Below are positions 1 through 5,139 of a stretch of 7,162 nucleotides of DNA, one piece after another. The DNA comes from an uncultured Pseudomonadota bacterium (GTDB taxonomy: Bacteria > Myxococcota_A > UBA796 > GCA-2862545). The notes under the pieces were generated by a model. The model was not told the DNA's origin. It did not search any database and saw nothing but the letters and a program-made list of their open reading frames with translations. Location: the NCBI GenBank assembly GCA_937891875.1, contig CALATR010000384.1, positions 1 through 7,162 of the forward strand. Direction: 5' to 3'. Position 1 is the first letter of the stretch. Each line of letters starts with the position of its first letter. Made by a program: the position numbers and the translations under genes.

Positions 1-558
1 GCCGTCGTTCGGGGTGACGGTGACCTGCCAGCGCTCCCCCTTGTCGGTGGCGCTCGACAGCACCGTCGCGGTCGACTGGCTGGTCGCGGCGCCGTCCCGG
101 GTCCACGCGTAGGTCAGGCTGACCGGGTCGCCGTCCAGATCCGCGCCTTCTGCGGTGACGACGAGATCATCGGTGGACTTGGGCACGTCGGGCGCGATGG
201 AGCCCGTCACCGTCGGCGGCGTGTTCTGCACCGTCACCGACGTGGTCACCGCCGGTCCCGAGTCGGAGCCGTCGGTAGGCGTGACCGTGACCTCCCAGAC
301 CTGGCCCCGGGCGGTGTCGGCGGCGGGCACCGTGGCGCCGGACACGTCGCTGGGCTGGCCGTTGACCGTCCAGCTGTAGCCGTAGGTGACGGGATCGGCG
401 TTCTGGTCGAAGCTCTCCTCCACGATTCGGGCGACGAGGTCGTCCGCGGTCGTGGGCTCGGCGGGCTCGATGGCGACCGTCGGGGCCTCGGGGGGCGTGT
501 TGCACGCGGCGAGTGCGAGCGCGCCCAGGGCGAGGGTCAGGGGGGATGAACGGCGCAT
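1..558 (-). CDS. Lipoprotein with tandem PKD/Ig-like repeats (N-terminal part, runs off left edge)
   Basis: The first 186 codons of a secreted lipoprotein are visible; the 3' end lies outside the window. The start is ATG at 558, with AGGAGG at 563-568, four bases upstream. The N-terminus is a lipoprotein signal peptide: two Arg, a hydrophobic stretch (residues 7-18) and the lipobox Leu-Ala-Ala-Cys with Cys19 as the lipidated residue. Residue 20 is Asn, not Asp, so in E. coli terms it would go to the outer membrane. The mature part shows two copies of one beta-sandwich unit, about residues 26-117 and 115-186. Each begins with a Pro-Thr-Val strand, then a Y-x-W motif (YSWTVNG, YAWTRDG), and ends with W-x-V-T-V-T-P-x-D-G. 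This fits PKD/Ig-like repeats, which usually act as stalks or adhesion modules; more copies are likely beyond the edge. No catalytic motif is visible. It is divergent from the sensor kinase gene, 124 bp away, and could be co-regulated with it. The function is unknown; the lipoprotein assignment is strong. Confidence 0.88.
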   Translation of the reverse strand, partial: MRRSSPLTLALGALALAACNTPPEAPTVAIEPAEPTTADDLVARIVEESFDQNADPVTYGYSWTVNGQPSDVSGATVPAADTARGQVWEVTVTPTDGSDSGPAVTTSVTVQNTPPTVTGSIAPDVPKSTDDLVVTAEGADLDGDPVSLTYAWTRDGAATSQSTATVLSSATDKGERWQVTVTPNDG

Positions 559-576
559 GTGGCCTCCTCGGCCCCG

Positions 577-582
577 ATCCTA
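577..582 (-). promoter_or_regulatory. Candidate -10 element for the minus-strand lipoprotein gene
   Basis: The minus strand reads TAGGAT here, a good match to the TANNNT form of a -10 box, ending 18 bases before the ATG at 558. A transcript starting about seven bases downstream would still carry the AGGAGG ribosome binding site. I see no convincing TTGAC-type -35 at 16-18 bp spacing (AAGGCA at 17 bp), so the promoter may be activator-dependent or use another sigma factor. The assignment rests on a single hexamer. Confidence 0.35.
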
Positions 583-624
583 GCTCCCAGGAGCGAGCCT
601 GCCTTTGCGTCGGTCTGGCGCAGG

Positions 625-641
625 TTCGCATGATCCGGCGA
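625..641 (-). promoter_or_regulatory. 17-nt shared motif, copy 1 (candidate operator)
   Basis: Read on the minus strand this is TCGCCGGATCATGCGAA. The same 17-mer with one change (A to G at position 11) occurs at 4230-4246 on the plus strand, in another promoter region. It has an imperfect dyad, TCGC-N8-GCGA. Here it lies in the divergent spacer: 42 bp from the -10-like element of the lipoprotein and 29 bp from that of the kinase. Its position suits a transcription-factor site. The NarL/FixJ-type regulator encoded at 3541-4200 is the obvious candidate ligand, since this family binds short inverted repeats, but this is inference. Confidence 0.4.
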
Positions 642-670
642 CCCCCGGGCCCCGCGCTGCCGACCCGCGC

Positions 671-676
671 TACGGT
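671..676 (+). promoter_or_regulatory. Candidate -10 element for the kinase operon (possible leaderless start)
   Basis: TACGGT lies only six bases before the chosen GTG start at 683. A -10 box at this distance would place the transcription start at or next to the GTG, giving a leaderless mRNA. That agrees with the absence of any purine-rich ribosome binding site upstream of the GTG. No -35 hexamer is recognisable at normal spacing. Confidence 0.3.
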
Positions 677-682
677 GTCGCG

Positions 683-3544
683 GTGCACGCGCTCCTGCCG
701 ACGCTGGCCGCTCTCCTGCTCGCCGCGGCGCCCGCCTCCGCCGCCGAGCCGCTCTGGCGGTATGTGACCAGCGATGATGGGCTTCAGAGCGAGCACCTCG
801 ACGACGTGGCCCAGAGTCCGGACGGCTCGCTGTGGGTGGGCAGTCACACCGGCGTGTGGCGCTGGGACGGCGAGCGGGCGATCCGCGCGGACGGCGGGGC
901 GATCCGCCACCGGGTCACCCGCGTCGAGGTCGCCGGCGACGGGCAAGTCTTCGCGCTGACCGAGTACGGGACGCTCCACCACGTGCGCGGGGCGAGCGCG
1001 CCGGTGGTGTCGGATGCGCTCGGCGGGGTCCAGGACCTCAACGTCGACGATGACGGCGTGCTGTACGTGCTCGCCGGGGATGTGCTGTGGCGGCGGGAGG
1101 GGGCGAGGTTCGCGCAGACCTCGGTGCAGGTGCCCGAGGGATCGCGGGTACTGCGGGACATGCCAGGCAGGGACTGGCTGATCGGCACGCCTCGCGCCTG
1201 GTGGCGGACGACCGCGGGCGCGCCCGAGGAGCTGCTGCGGCAGCACAACCCGTGGGACGGCGTGGTCGACGAGGACGGCAGCTACTGGCTCGGTGACGGG
1301 CTCGGACGGGTGGTGCACCTGTCGCCGGACGGCGAGGCGCTGTGGCACACCAAGGCCGCGTCCCGGGTCATGGGCATGGTGCTGCGCGAGGGCGTGCTGT
1401 GGGTCGCCTGCGCGAGCGATCTGCTGCGCATCGGGCCGGGCCACGATCTCGAAGTATGGGGGATCGAGGAAGACTTCCGCCATGGCGGCCGGGTGCTGGT
1501 CGACCACGAGTCGAGCCTGTGGGTCGCGACCTTTCGTGGCCTCGCCCAGCTCGCCGAGCCCGACGCGCGCCTGTGGACCCGGCGCGATGGGCTGCCGGGC
1601 GAGGCCGTGCGCTTCGTCGAGCGCGTCGACGGCCGGGTCTGGGTGTCCACCTGGCACGGCCTCGGCTGGGTCGACCTGCCCGACCGGGGGCTCGCCAGCG
1701 CGTCCACCCACAGCGACCGTGCGCCGTGGGTGAAGGGCGACGGCTGTGCGGACGTCACCGGCCGGCTGTGGACCCACCAGGAGTCCACCGAGGCCGGCCC
1801 GGTCGAGATCCTCGCGCTGGACACCTCCGGCGGGGAGGTCGCGTTCCCGGTCGCGTCCCCGTCCTTCCTGCTCGAGGGCTGTGCGCGCGCGGCGGATGGC
1901 AGCGTCTGGTTGTCGGCGGGGAACGACGTGTTTCGTGCGCTCGGCGAGGGCCCGCCCGCCCGGGTGGCCGCCTGGCCGATGGACCCGATGGGCGCCTACC
2001 GTGTCCTGCACGAGGATCCGACCGGACGCCTGTGGGCCGGCTCCGGGGCCACCATCTGCCACGCGGCACTGGACGACGGGGTCGTCGGTAGCTGGACCTG
2101 CGAGCGCCTTCCCGGCGCCGCTGGCGTTCGCGACATCCAGGGCTTCGCGGATGGCGGCGTCTGGGTGACGAGCCAGGACTCCGGGGTGCTCCGACGGGGA
2201 GATGACGGCGTCTGGGAACCGATCGCCGACGTGGACTTGCTGCCCGGCACCTACCTGGCCGGCCTGGCGCCTTCCCCCCGCGGCGGGGTGTGGATCACCG
2301 GTCACGCCGCGGTCGTGCGGGTCGAGCCCACGGCCGACGGGTTCGTGGTCCAGGAAGAGCTGGCGGCCTGGCTCGGTCACCTCGTGTCCGGCTCGACCGA
2401 CATCCACGAGGATCCCGACGGCACCCTGTGGGTCGCCTCCCTGGGCGGGCTCGTGCACGTGCCGCCGAGCGCCCGCTTCCCGCCGACCGATCCCCCCCGC
2501 GTCGCGCTCACCCAGGCGCTGGTCGACGGGGCGCCCACCGAGGGGGACCGGCTGGACCTGCCCCGCGCCGATGCCCACGTCTCCCTGCGCTTCTCCGCCA
2601 CGTCCTACCGGGCGCCGCGCCTGCTGCGCTACCGCATGCGGGTCGACGGCGGTCGCTGGTCGCCCCCGACCGACCAGACCCTGTTCTCGTTTGCCGATCT
2701 CGCGCCGGGCGCCCACCAGATCGAGGTCGCCGCCACCCTCGACGGCGAGCGCTGGACGACGCCGCCCACCTCGGTCCATCTCGCCGTGCCGCGCCCCTGG
2801 TATGGCCGCTGGGAGCTGTGGGCCGCGGTCGTCGCGGTCGTGCTCGGCGTGATCATAGGCGTGCTGCGCCTGCGATTCGCCACTCAGCTCCGGATCGAGC
2901 GCCTGCGCACCCGCATCGCCATGGACCTCCACGACGAGGTCGGCGCGGGGCTGGGCTCGGTCGCGCTCCTGGGGGGGCTGGTCGGCCGGGGAGGTCTGCC
3001 CGAGCCGGCCAGCCGCGAGGTCGGCGGACGCATCGCTCGCACCGCCACCGCGCTCTCGACCTCCCTGCGCGCCATCGTGTGGTCTCTGCGCCCGGACTCC
3101 GCTCACCTGGCTGCACTTGGCAGCCACCTCGGCGAGCGCGCCCGCGCCATCCTCCCCGAGCTCGACCGCGCGGGCCGCCTCGAGCTCGACCTGCCCGATG
3201 AGGCCGCCGGTCGCGCCATGGTCGATCTGGAGGTGCTGCGGGCGGTCCAGCTCGCCGGCCTCGAGGCGCTGCACAACGTCGCTCGCCACGCCGAGGCCTC
3301 CTGGGCCCGCCTTGCGCTCGTGCGGGAGGACGCCCGAAGCTGGAGCTTGATCGTAGAAGATGACGGCAAGGGGATCCCTGACGACCCCGACACCCCCACC
3401 GACGGGGGCAACGGTCTGCCCTCGCTCCGCGCGCGCGCCGAGTCCATCGGCGCGCGCGTCACCCTGACCCGACGCCCCGAGGGCGGCACCCGGGTCCGAC
3501 TTCGGTTCCATCCCCGCCGGGGGTGGCTTGGAGGCTGGCGATGA
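683..3544 (+). CDS. Two-component sensor histidine kinase, double seven-bladed propeller/Y_Y_Y sensor, HisKA_3 type
   Basis: A 953-residue membrane sensor kinase that should autophosphorylate and pass phosphate to the adjacent regulator. Residues 1-20 are a signal peptide with an A-S-A cleavage site. Residues 26-594 hold 14 repeats ending in LWV-like strands (for example DGSLWVG near 47-53 and DGTLWVA near 578-584), matching two seven-bladed Reg_prop propellers of about 41 residues per blade. A Y_Y_Y immunoglobulin-like domain follows at about 606-702, then one transmembrane helix at about 710-732. The cytoplasmic part has the HisKA_3 motif DLHDEVGAGL with phospho-acceptor His750. The ATPase N-box is EALHNVARH with Asn865, followed by the G1 box DDGKGI (893-898) and a GNGL G2 box. 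All key catalytic residues are present. GTG 683 was chosen because it begins the signal peptide directly; an upstream TTG at 605 would add 26 unsuitable residues. The stop overlaps the regulator's ATG. Propeller/Y_Y_Y sensors in Bacteroidetes commonly detect glycans; the ligand here is unknown. Confidence 0.95.
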   Translation: MHALLPTLAALLLAAAPASAAEPLWRYVTSDDGLQSEHLDDVAQSPDGSLWVGSHTGVWRWDGERAIRADGGAIRHRVTRVEVAGDGQVFALTEYGTLHHVRGASAPVVSDALGGVQDLNVDDDGVLYVLAGDVLWRREGARFAQTSVQVPEGSRVLRDMPGRDWLIGTPRAWWRTTAGAPEELLRQHNPWDGVVDEDGSYWLGDGLGRVVHLSPDGEALWHTKAASRVMGMVLREGVLWVACASDLLRIGPGHDLEVWGIEEDFRHGGRVLVDHESSLWVATFRGLAQLAEPDARLWTRRDGLPGEAVRFVERVDGRVWVSTWHGLGWVDLPDRGLASASTHSDRAPWVKGDGCADVTGRLWTHQESTEAGPVEILALDTSGGEVAFPVASPSFLLEGCARAADGSVWLSAGNDVFRALGEGPPARVAAWPMDPMGAYRVLHEDPTGRLWAGSGATICHAALDDGVVGSWTCERLPGAAGVRDIQGFADGGVWVTSQDSGVLRRGDDGVWEPIADVDLLPGTYLAGLAPSPRGGVWITGHAAVVRVEPTADGFVVQEELAAWLGHLVSGSTDIHEDPDGTLWVASLGGLVHVPPSARFPPTDPPRVALTQALVDGAPTEGDRLDLPRADAHVSLRFSATSYRAPRLLRYRMRVDGGRWSPPTDQTLFSFADLAPGAHQIEVAATLDGERWTTPPTSVHLAVPRPWYGRWELWAAVVAVVLGVIIGVLRLRFATQLRIERLRTRIAMDLHDEVGAGLGSVALLGGLVGRGGLPEPASREVGGRIARTATALSTSLRAIVWSLRPDSAHLAALGSHLGERARAILPELDRAGRLELDLPDEAAGRAMVDLEVLRAVQLAGLEALHNVARHAEASWARLALVREDARSWSLIVEDDGKGIPDDPDTPTDGGNGLPSLRARAESIGARVTLTRRPEGGTRVRLRFHPRRGWLGGWR
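3530..3534 (+). promoter_or_regulatory. Ribosome binding site deciding the regulator start
   Basis: GGAGG sits six bases before ATG 3541, inside the last codons of the kinase gene. It lies downstream of the alternative in-frame GTG at 3523, so it supports ATG 3541 as the true start. With the ATGA stop/start overlap, it suggests translational coupling of kinase and regulator. Confidence 0.75.
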
Positions 3545-4200
3545 GCCTGCGGATCGCGATCGTGGAGGACAGCGCCGAGTTCCGGCAGACCGTCGAGCTG
3601 GTCCTGTCGCACACCGATGGGTTCGAGCTCGCTGCGAGCTTCGGCAGCGTCGAGGCCCTCCGCGCGGCGCTGGCGGACCCGCGGAGCATGGCCGGGGCGT
3701 GGTCGGTGGTGCTCATGGATCTCGACCTGCCCGGCGAGAGTGGCATCGAGGGGATCCGGGCGGTGAAGGCGCGTCATCCCGGGGTGGCCGTGCTCGTCTG
3801 CACCGTGTTCGAGGACCCGGGCACCATCGTGCAGGCCGTGACCGCAGGCGCCGATGGCTACGTGCTCAAGGGCGAGTCTCTGGAGTCCCTGCTGGAGCAG
3901 CTGCAGGTGGTGGCCGACGGGGGCTCGAGCCTGTCCACCAACGTGGCCCGGGCGCTGGTCGAGGTGGTGCGGCGGACGGCCATCGACGAGGGACCCGCCC
4001 CCGCGCGCCTCAACCTGTCCGGTCGAGAGCGCGACGTGCTCCGCTGCCTGGTGCGTGGCTCGTCCTACCACGCGACCGCCGATGAGCTGGGCGTGAGCGT
4101 GCACACCGTGCGAACCCACATCCGCTCGCTCTACAAGAAGCTCCAGGTGCAGAACGTGGCCGAGGCGGTGAGCAAGGCCGTGCGCGACCGGCTGATCTGA
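3541..4200 (+). CDS. NarL/FixJ-family response regulator (receiver + LuxR-type HTH)
   Basis: A 219-residue DNA-binding response regulator, the partner of the upstream kinase. Residues 4-120 are a receiver domain. The acidic pocket is Glu9/Asp10, the phospho-acceptor Asp60 lies in VLMDLDLPG, the switch residue is Thr88, and the invariant Lys is Lys110 in GYVLKG. After a linker, residues 157-214 form a LuxR-type helix-turn-helix. It begins LSGRERDVLRCL, and the recognition helix region is SVHTVRTHIRSLYKKL. The length is normal for the family and every key residue is present. Its ATG overlaps the kinase TGA by ATGA, so the two are almost certainly co-translated. A hairpin after the stop and a new promoter-like region suggest that the operon ends here. 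Likely targets include its own divergent promoter region and the gene at 4305, through the shared 17-nt motif; this is inferred and untested. Confidence 0.97.
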   Translation: MSLRIAIVEDSAEFRQTVELVLSHTDGFELAASFGSVEALRAALADPRSMAGAWSVVLMDLDLPGESGIEGIRAVKARHPGVAVLVCTVFEDPGTIVQAVTAGADGYVLKGESLESLLEQLQVVADGGSSLSTNVARALVEVVRRTAIDEGPAPARLNLSGRERDVLRCLVRGSSYHATADELGVSVHTVRTHIRSLYKKLQVQNVAEAVSKAVRDRLI

Positions 4201-4204
4201 GGCT

Positions 4205-4227
4205 GGGTCACGGCCTCGCGCCGACCC
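4205..4227 (+). terminator. Hairpin after the two-component operon, possible terminator
   Basis: Starting four bases after the regulator stop, the arms GGGTC (4205-4209) and GACCC (4223-4227) pair. Inside them GGC (4212-4214) pairs with GCC (4220-4222), closing a five-base loop and leaving a two-base AC bulge on the left. This gives eight GC-rich pairs. No T tract follows, so it is not a canonical intrinsic terminator. It may be a weak or factor-assisted terminator, or an RNA 3'-end stabiliser. Confidence 0.4.
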
Positions 4228-4229
4228 CC

Positions 4230-4246
4230 TCGCCGGATCGTGCGAA
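4230..4246 (+). promoter_or_regulatory. 17-nt shared motif, copy 2 (candidate operator)
   Basis: TCGCCGGATCGTGCGAA matches the motif at 625-641 (minus strand) at 16 of 17 positions and keeps the TCGC-N8-GCGA dyad. It lies just after the operon hairpin and 23 bp before the -10-like element of the gene at 4305. Its centre is therefore near -44 if transcription starts about seven bases after that element, a usual place for an activator. The sequences beside the two copies differ, so the similarity is confined to the motif. Confidence 0.4.
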
Positions 4247-4269
4247 GTGAGGGAGCTCCGGGATCGCCC

Positions 4270-4275
4270 TAGCTT
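4270..4275 (+). promoter_or_regulatory. Candidate -10 element for the 256-aa gene
   Basis: TAGCTT has the same TANNNT shape as the elements before the other genes here. It lies 29 bases before the GTG at 4305, leaving room for a short leader that includes GGAGG. No -35 match is seen at 17 bp spacing (GTGAGG), which would fit dependence on an activator bound at 4230-4246. Confidence 0.3.
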
Positions 4276-4294
4276 GGCGGCACATCCTCACCCC

Positions 4295-4299
4295 GGAGG
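4295..4299 (+). promoter_or_regulatory. Ribosome binding site deciding the GTG 4305 start
   Basis: GGAGG lies five bases before GTG 4305 and is the only good ribosome binding site near the 5' end of this reading frame. It favours GTG 4305 over the internal ATG codons. Confidence 0.65.
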
Positions 4300-4304
4300 T
4301 CCCT

Positions 4305-5075
4305 GTGGGACAGAGCTACCGCAAGCGTTCGAGCGCCCCCGCCGCCCCCCCGACCAGCTCCGACTGCGGCCCGATGTACCGGCTCCAGGGGCGCAGCATG
4401 CTGCCTGGCAAGATCGTGCTGTCTTCGCCGGGAACCGCCGGATCGACCACCGACGTCAAGATCCTCGGGGAGTTCGAGGCCCAGCAGGGCGACGACGTCC
4501 TCACCGAGGATCGGCTGCACGAGGGCACCGTGACCAAGGGCGGCCCCGGTCGAGCCTACGCCGCCTTCGACGTGCCCAAGGACGCGGCCCAGGCGGACGT
4601 GTTCAACACCTACCTGTCCACGGGTCCCGGGGTGCTGGTCGGCGACAAGGGCGAGCTGCAGCAGCTCTCCGACGAGGAGGCCGCCGCCCGCTGCGCGCAG
4701 ATCAAGGAGGCGGACGGCGCGCTCATGGAGAAGCAGGACGAGGAGGACAAGGCGGCGCGGCTGGAGGCCGGTCTCTTCGAGGACGAGCAGCACGCCAACA
4801 TCCCGGCCCAGGGCAGCGTCGAGGAGGCGGTCGGCGAGGCGACTCTGTACCTCTATGACAACGACGCGACCGCGCTCCGAGCCCTGCTGGAGAAGCACGC
4901 GGACGACAAGCAGTTCCGCAAGCGCCTGCGCCAGGACAGCCGCGGCATGATGGACGTCATGGCGGACGAGGGCAACGAAGAAGTGGCTCGCATCCTCAAG
5001 GATCACGGGATCTGGCGCAAGGACGACTCCAAGCGCTTCAAGGCCCGCTTCGATCAGGCGCACCCGACTCACTGA
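4305..5075 (+). CDS. Hypothetical 256-aa protein with ankyrin-like C-terminal region
   Basis: I do not recognise this protein. It has no signal peptide or membrane segment, so it should be cytoplasmic. The N-terminus (1-30) is basic and Ser/Pro-rich. Residues about 33-115 are Gly/Val/Asp-rich and probably beta-structured, including VKILGEFEAQ and GTVTKGGPGRAYAAFDV. Residues about 120-160 are highly charged and predicted helical (LSDEEAAARCAQIKEADG). Residues about 183-236 resemble one degenerate ankyrin repeat or a helical pair of that type: TALRALLEKHA, then DSRGMMDVMADEGNEEVARI, then LKDHGI. This recalls the ankyrin pattern of a D-x-x-G turn, a GN-x-E-V helix and a final HGA/HGI. The tail is basic. 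There are two cysteines (21 and 130) and no visible catalytic motif. It is probably transcribed alone from a promoter carrying the shared motif. A possible scaffold or protein-binding role is inference. Codon use matches its neighbours, so it looks like a resident gene. Confidence 0.85.
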   Translation: MGQSYRKRSSAPAAPPTSSDCGPMYRLQGRSMLPGKIVLSSPGTAGSTTDVKILGEFEAQQGDDVLTEDRLHEGTVTKGGPGRAYAAFDVPKDAAQADVFNTYLSTGPGVLVGDKGELQQLSDEEAAARCAQIKEADGALMEKQDEEDKAARLEAGLFEDEQHANIPAQGSVEEAVGEATLYLYDNDATALRALLEKHADDKQFRKRLRQDSRGMMDVMADEGNEEVARILKDHGIWRKDDSKRFKARFDQAHPTH

Positions 5076-5115
5076 CTGTCGGGCCGCTGTCAGCACGCAA
5101 GCGCCGCGATCGCGG

Positions 5116-5121
5116 TACCGT
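5116..5121 (+). promoter_or_regulatory. Candidate -10 element for the beta-helix lipoprotein gene
   Basis: TACCGT lies 18 bases before ATG 5140, in a 64-bp intergenic gap, followed by GGAGGGAG at 5131-5138 as ribosome binding site. TACCGT followed by CGCGG resembles the TACGGT-GTCGCGG before the kinase gene. It overlaps the 8-bp palindrome CGGTACCG at 5113-5120. There is no clear -35. No strong terminator separates it from the upstream gene, so read-through is also possible. Confidence 0.3.
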
Positions 5122-5139
5122 CGCGGCGGTGGAGGGAGC

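Noticed and set aside
605..682. A 5' extension of the kinase from a TTG codon at 605.
   Set aside because: The added 26 residues would bury the signal peptide inside the protein, and there is no ribosome binding site; GTG 683 starts exactly at the signal peptide.
167..3511. A minus-strand open frame of over 1,100 codons antisense to the kinase gene.
   Set aside because: It is a mirror of the kinase gene caused by high GC content. Its translation is low-complexity, rich in Arg, Gly, Pro and Ala, without domains, and it is out of frame with the real minus-strand lipoprotein. The plus-strand frame has all kinase motifs.
3523..3540. Upstream in-frame GTG start for the response regulator.
   Set aside because: The GGAGG at 3530-3534 lies downstream of it and is correctly spaced for ATG 3541, and receiver domains normally begin just before the first beta strand, as with ATG 3541.
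4247..4858. A plus-strand open frame overlapping the 256-aa gene in another phase.
   Set aside because: The translation is Arg/Gly-rich and low in complexity, and it begins without a ribosome binding site; the 4305 frame has one and a normal protein composition.
5072..5093. Inverted repeat CTGAC/GTCAG at the end of the 256-aa gene as a terminator.
   Set aside because: Only five pairs around a 12-base loop, it includes the stop codon, and no T tract follows.
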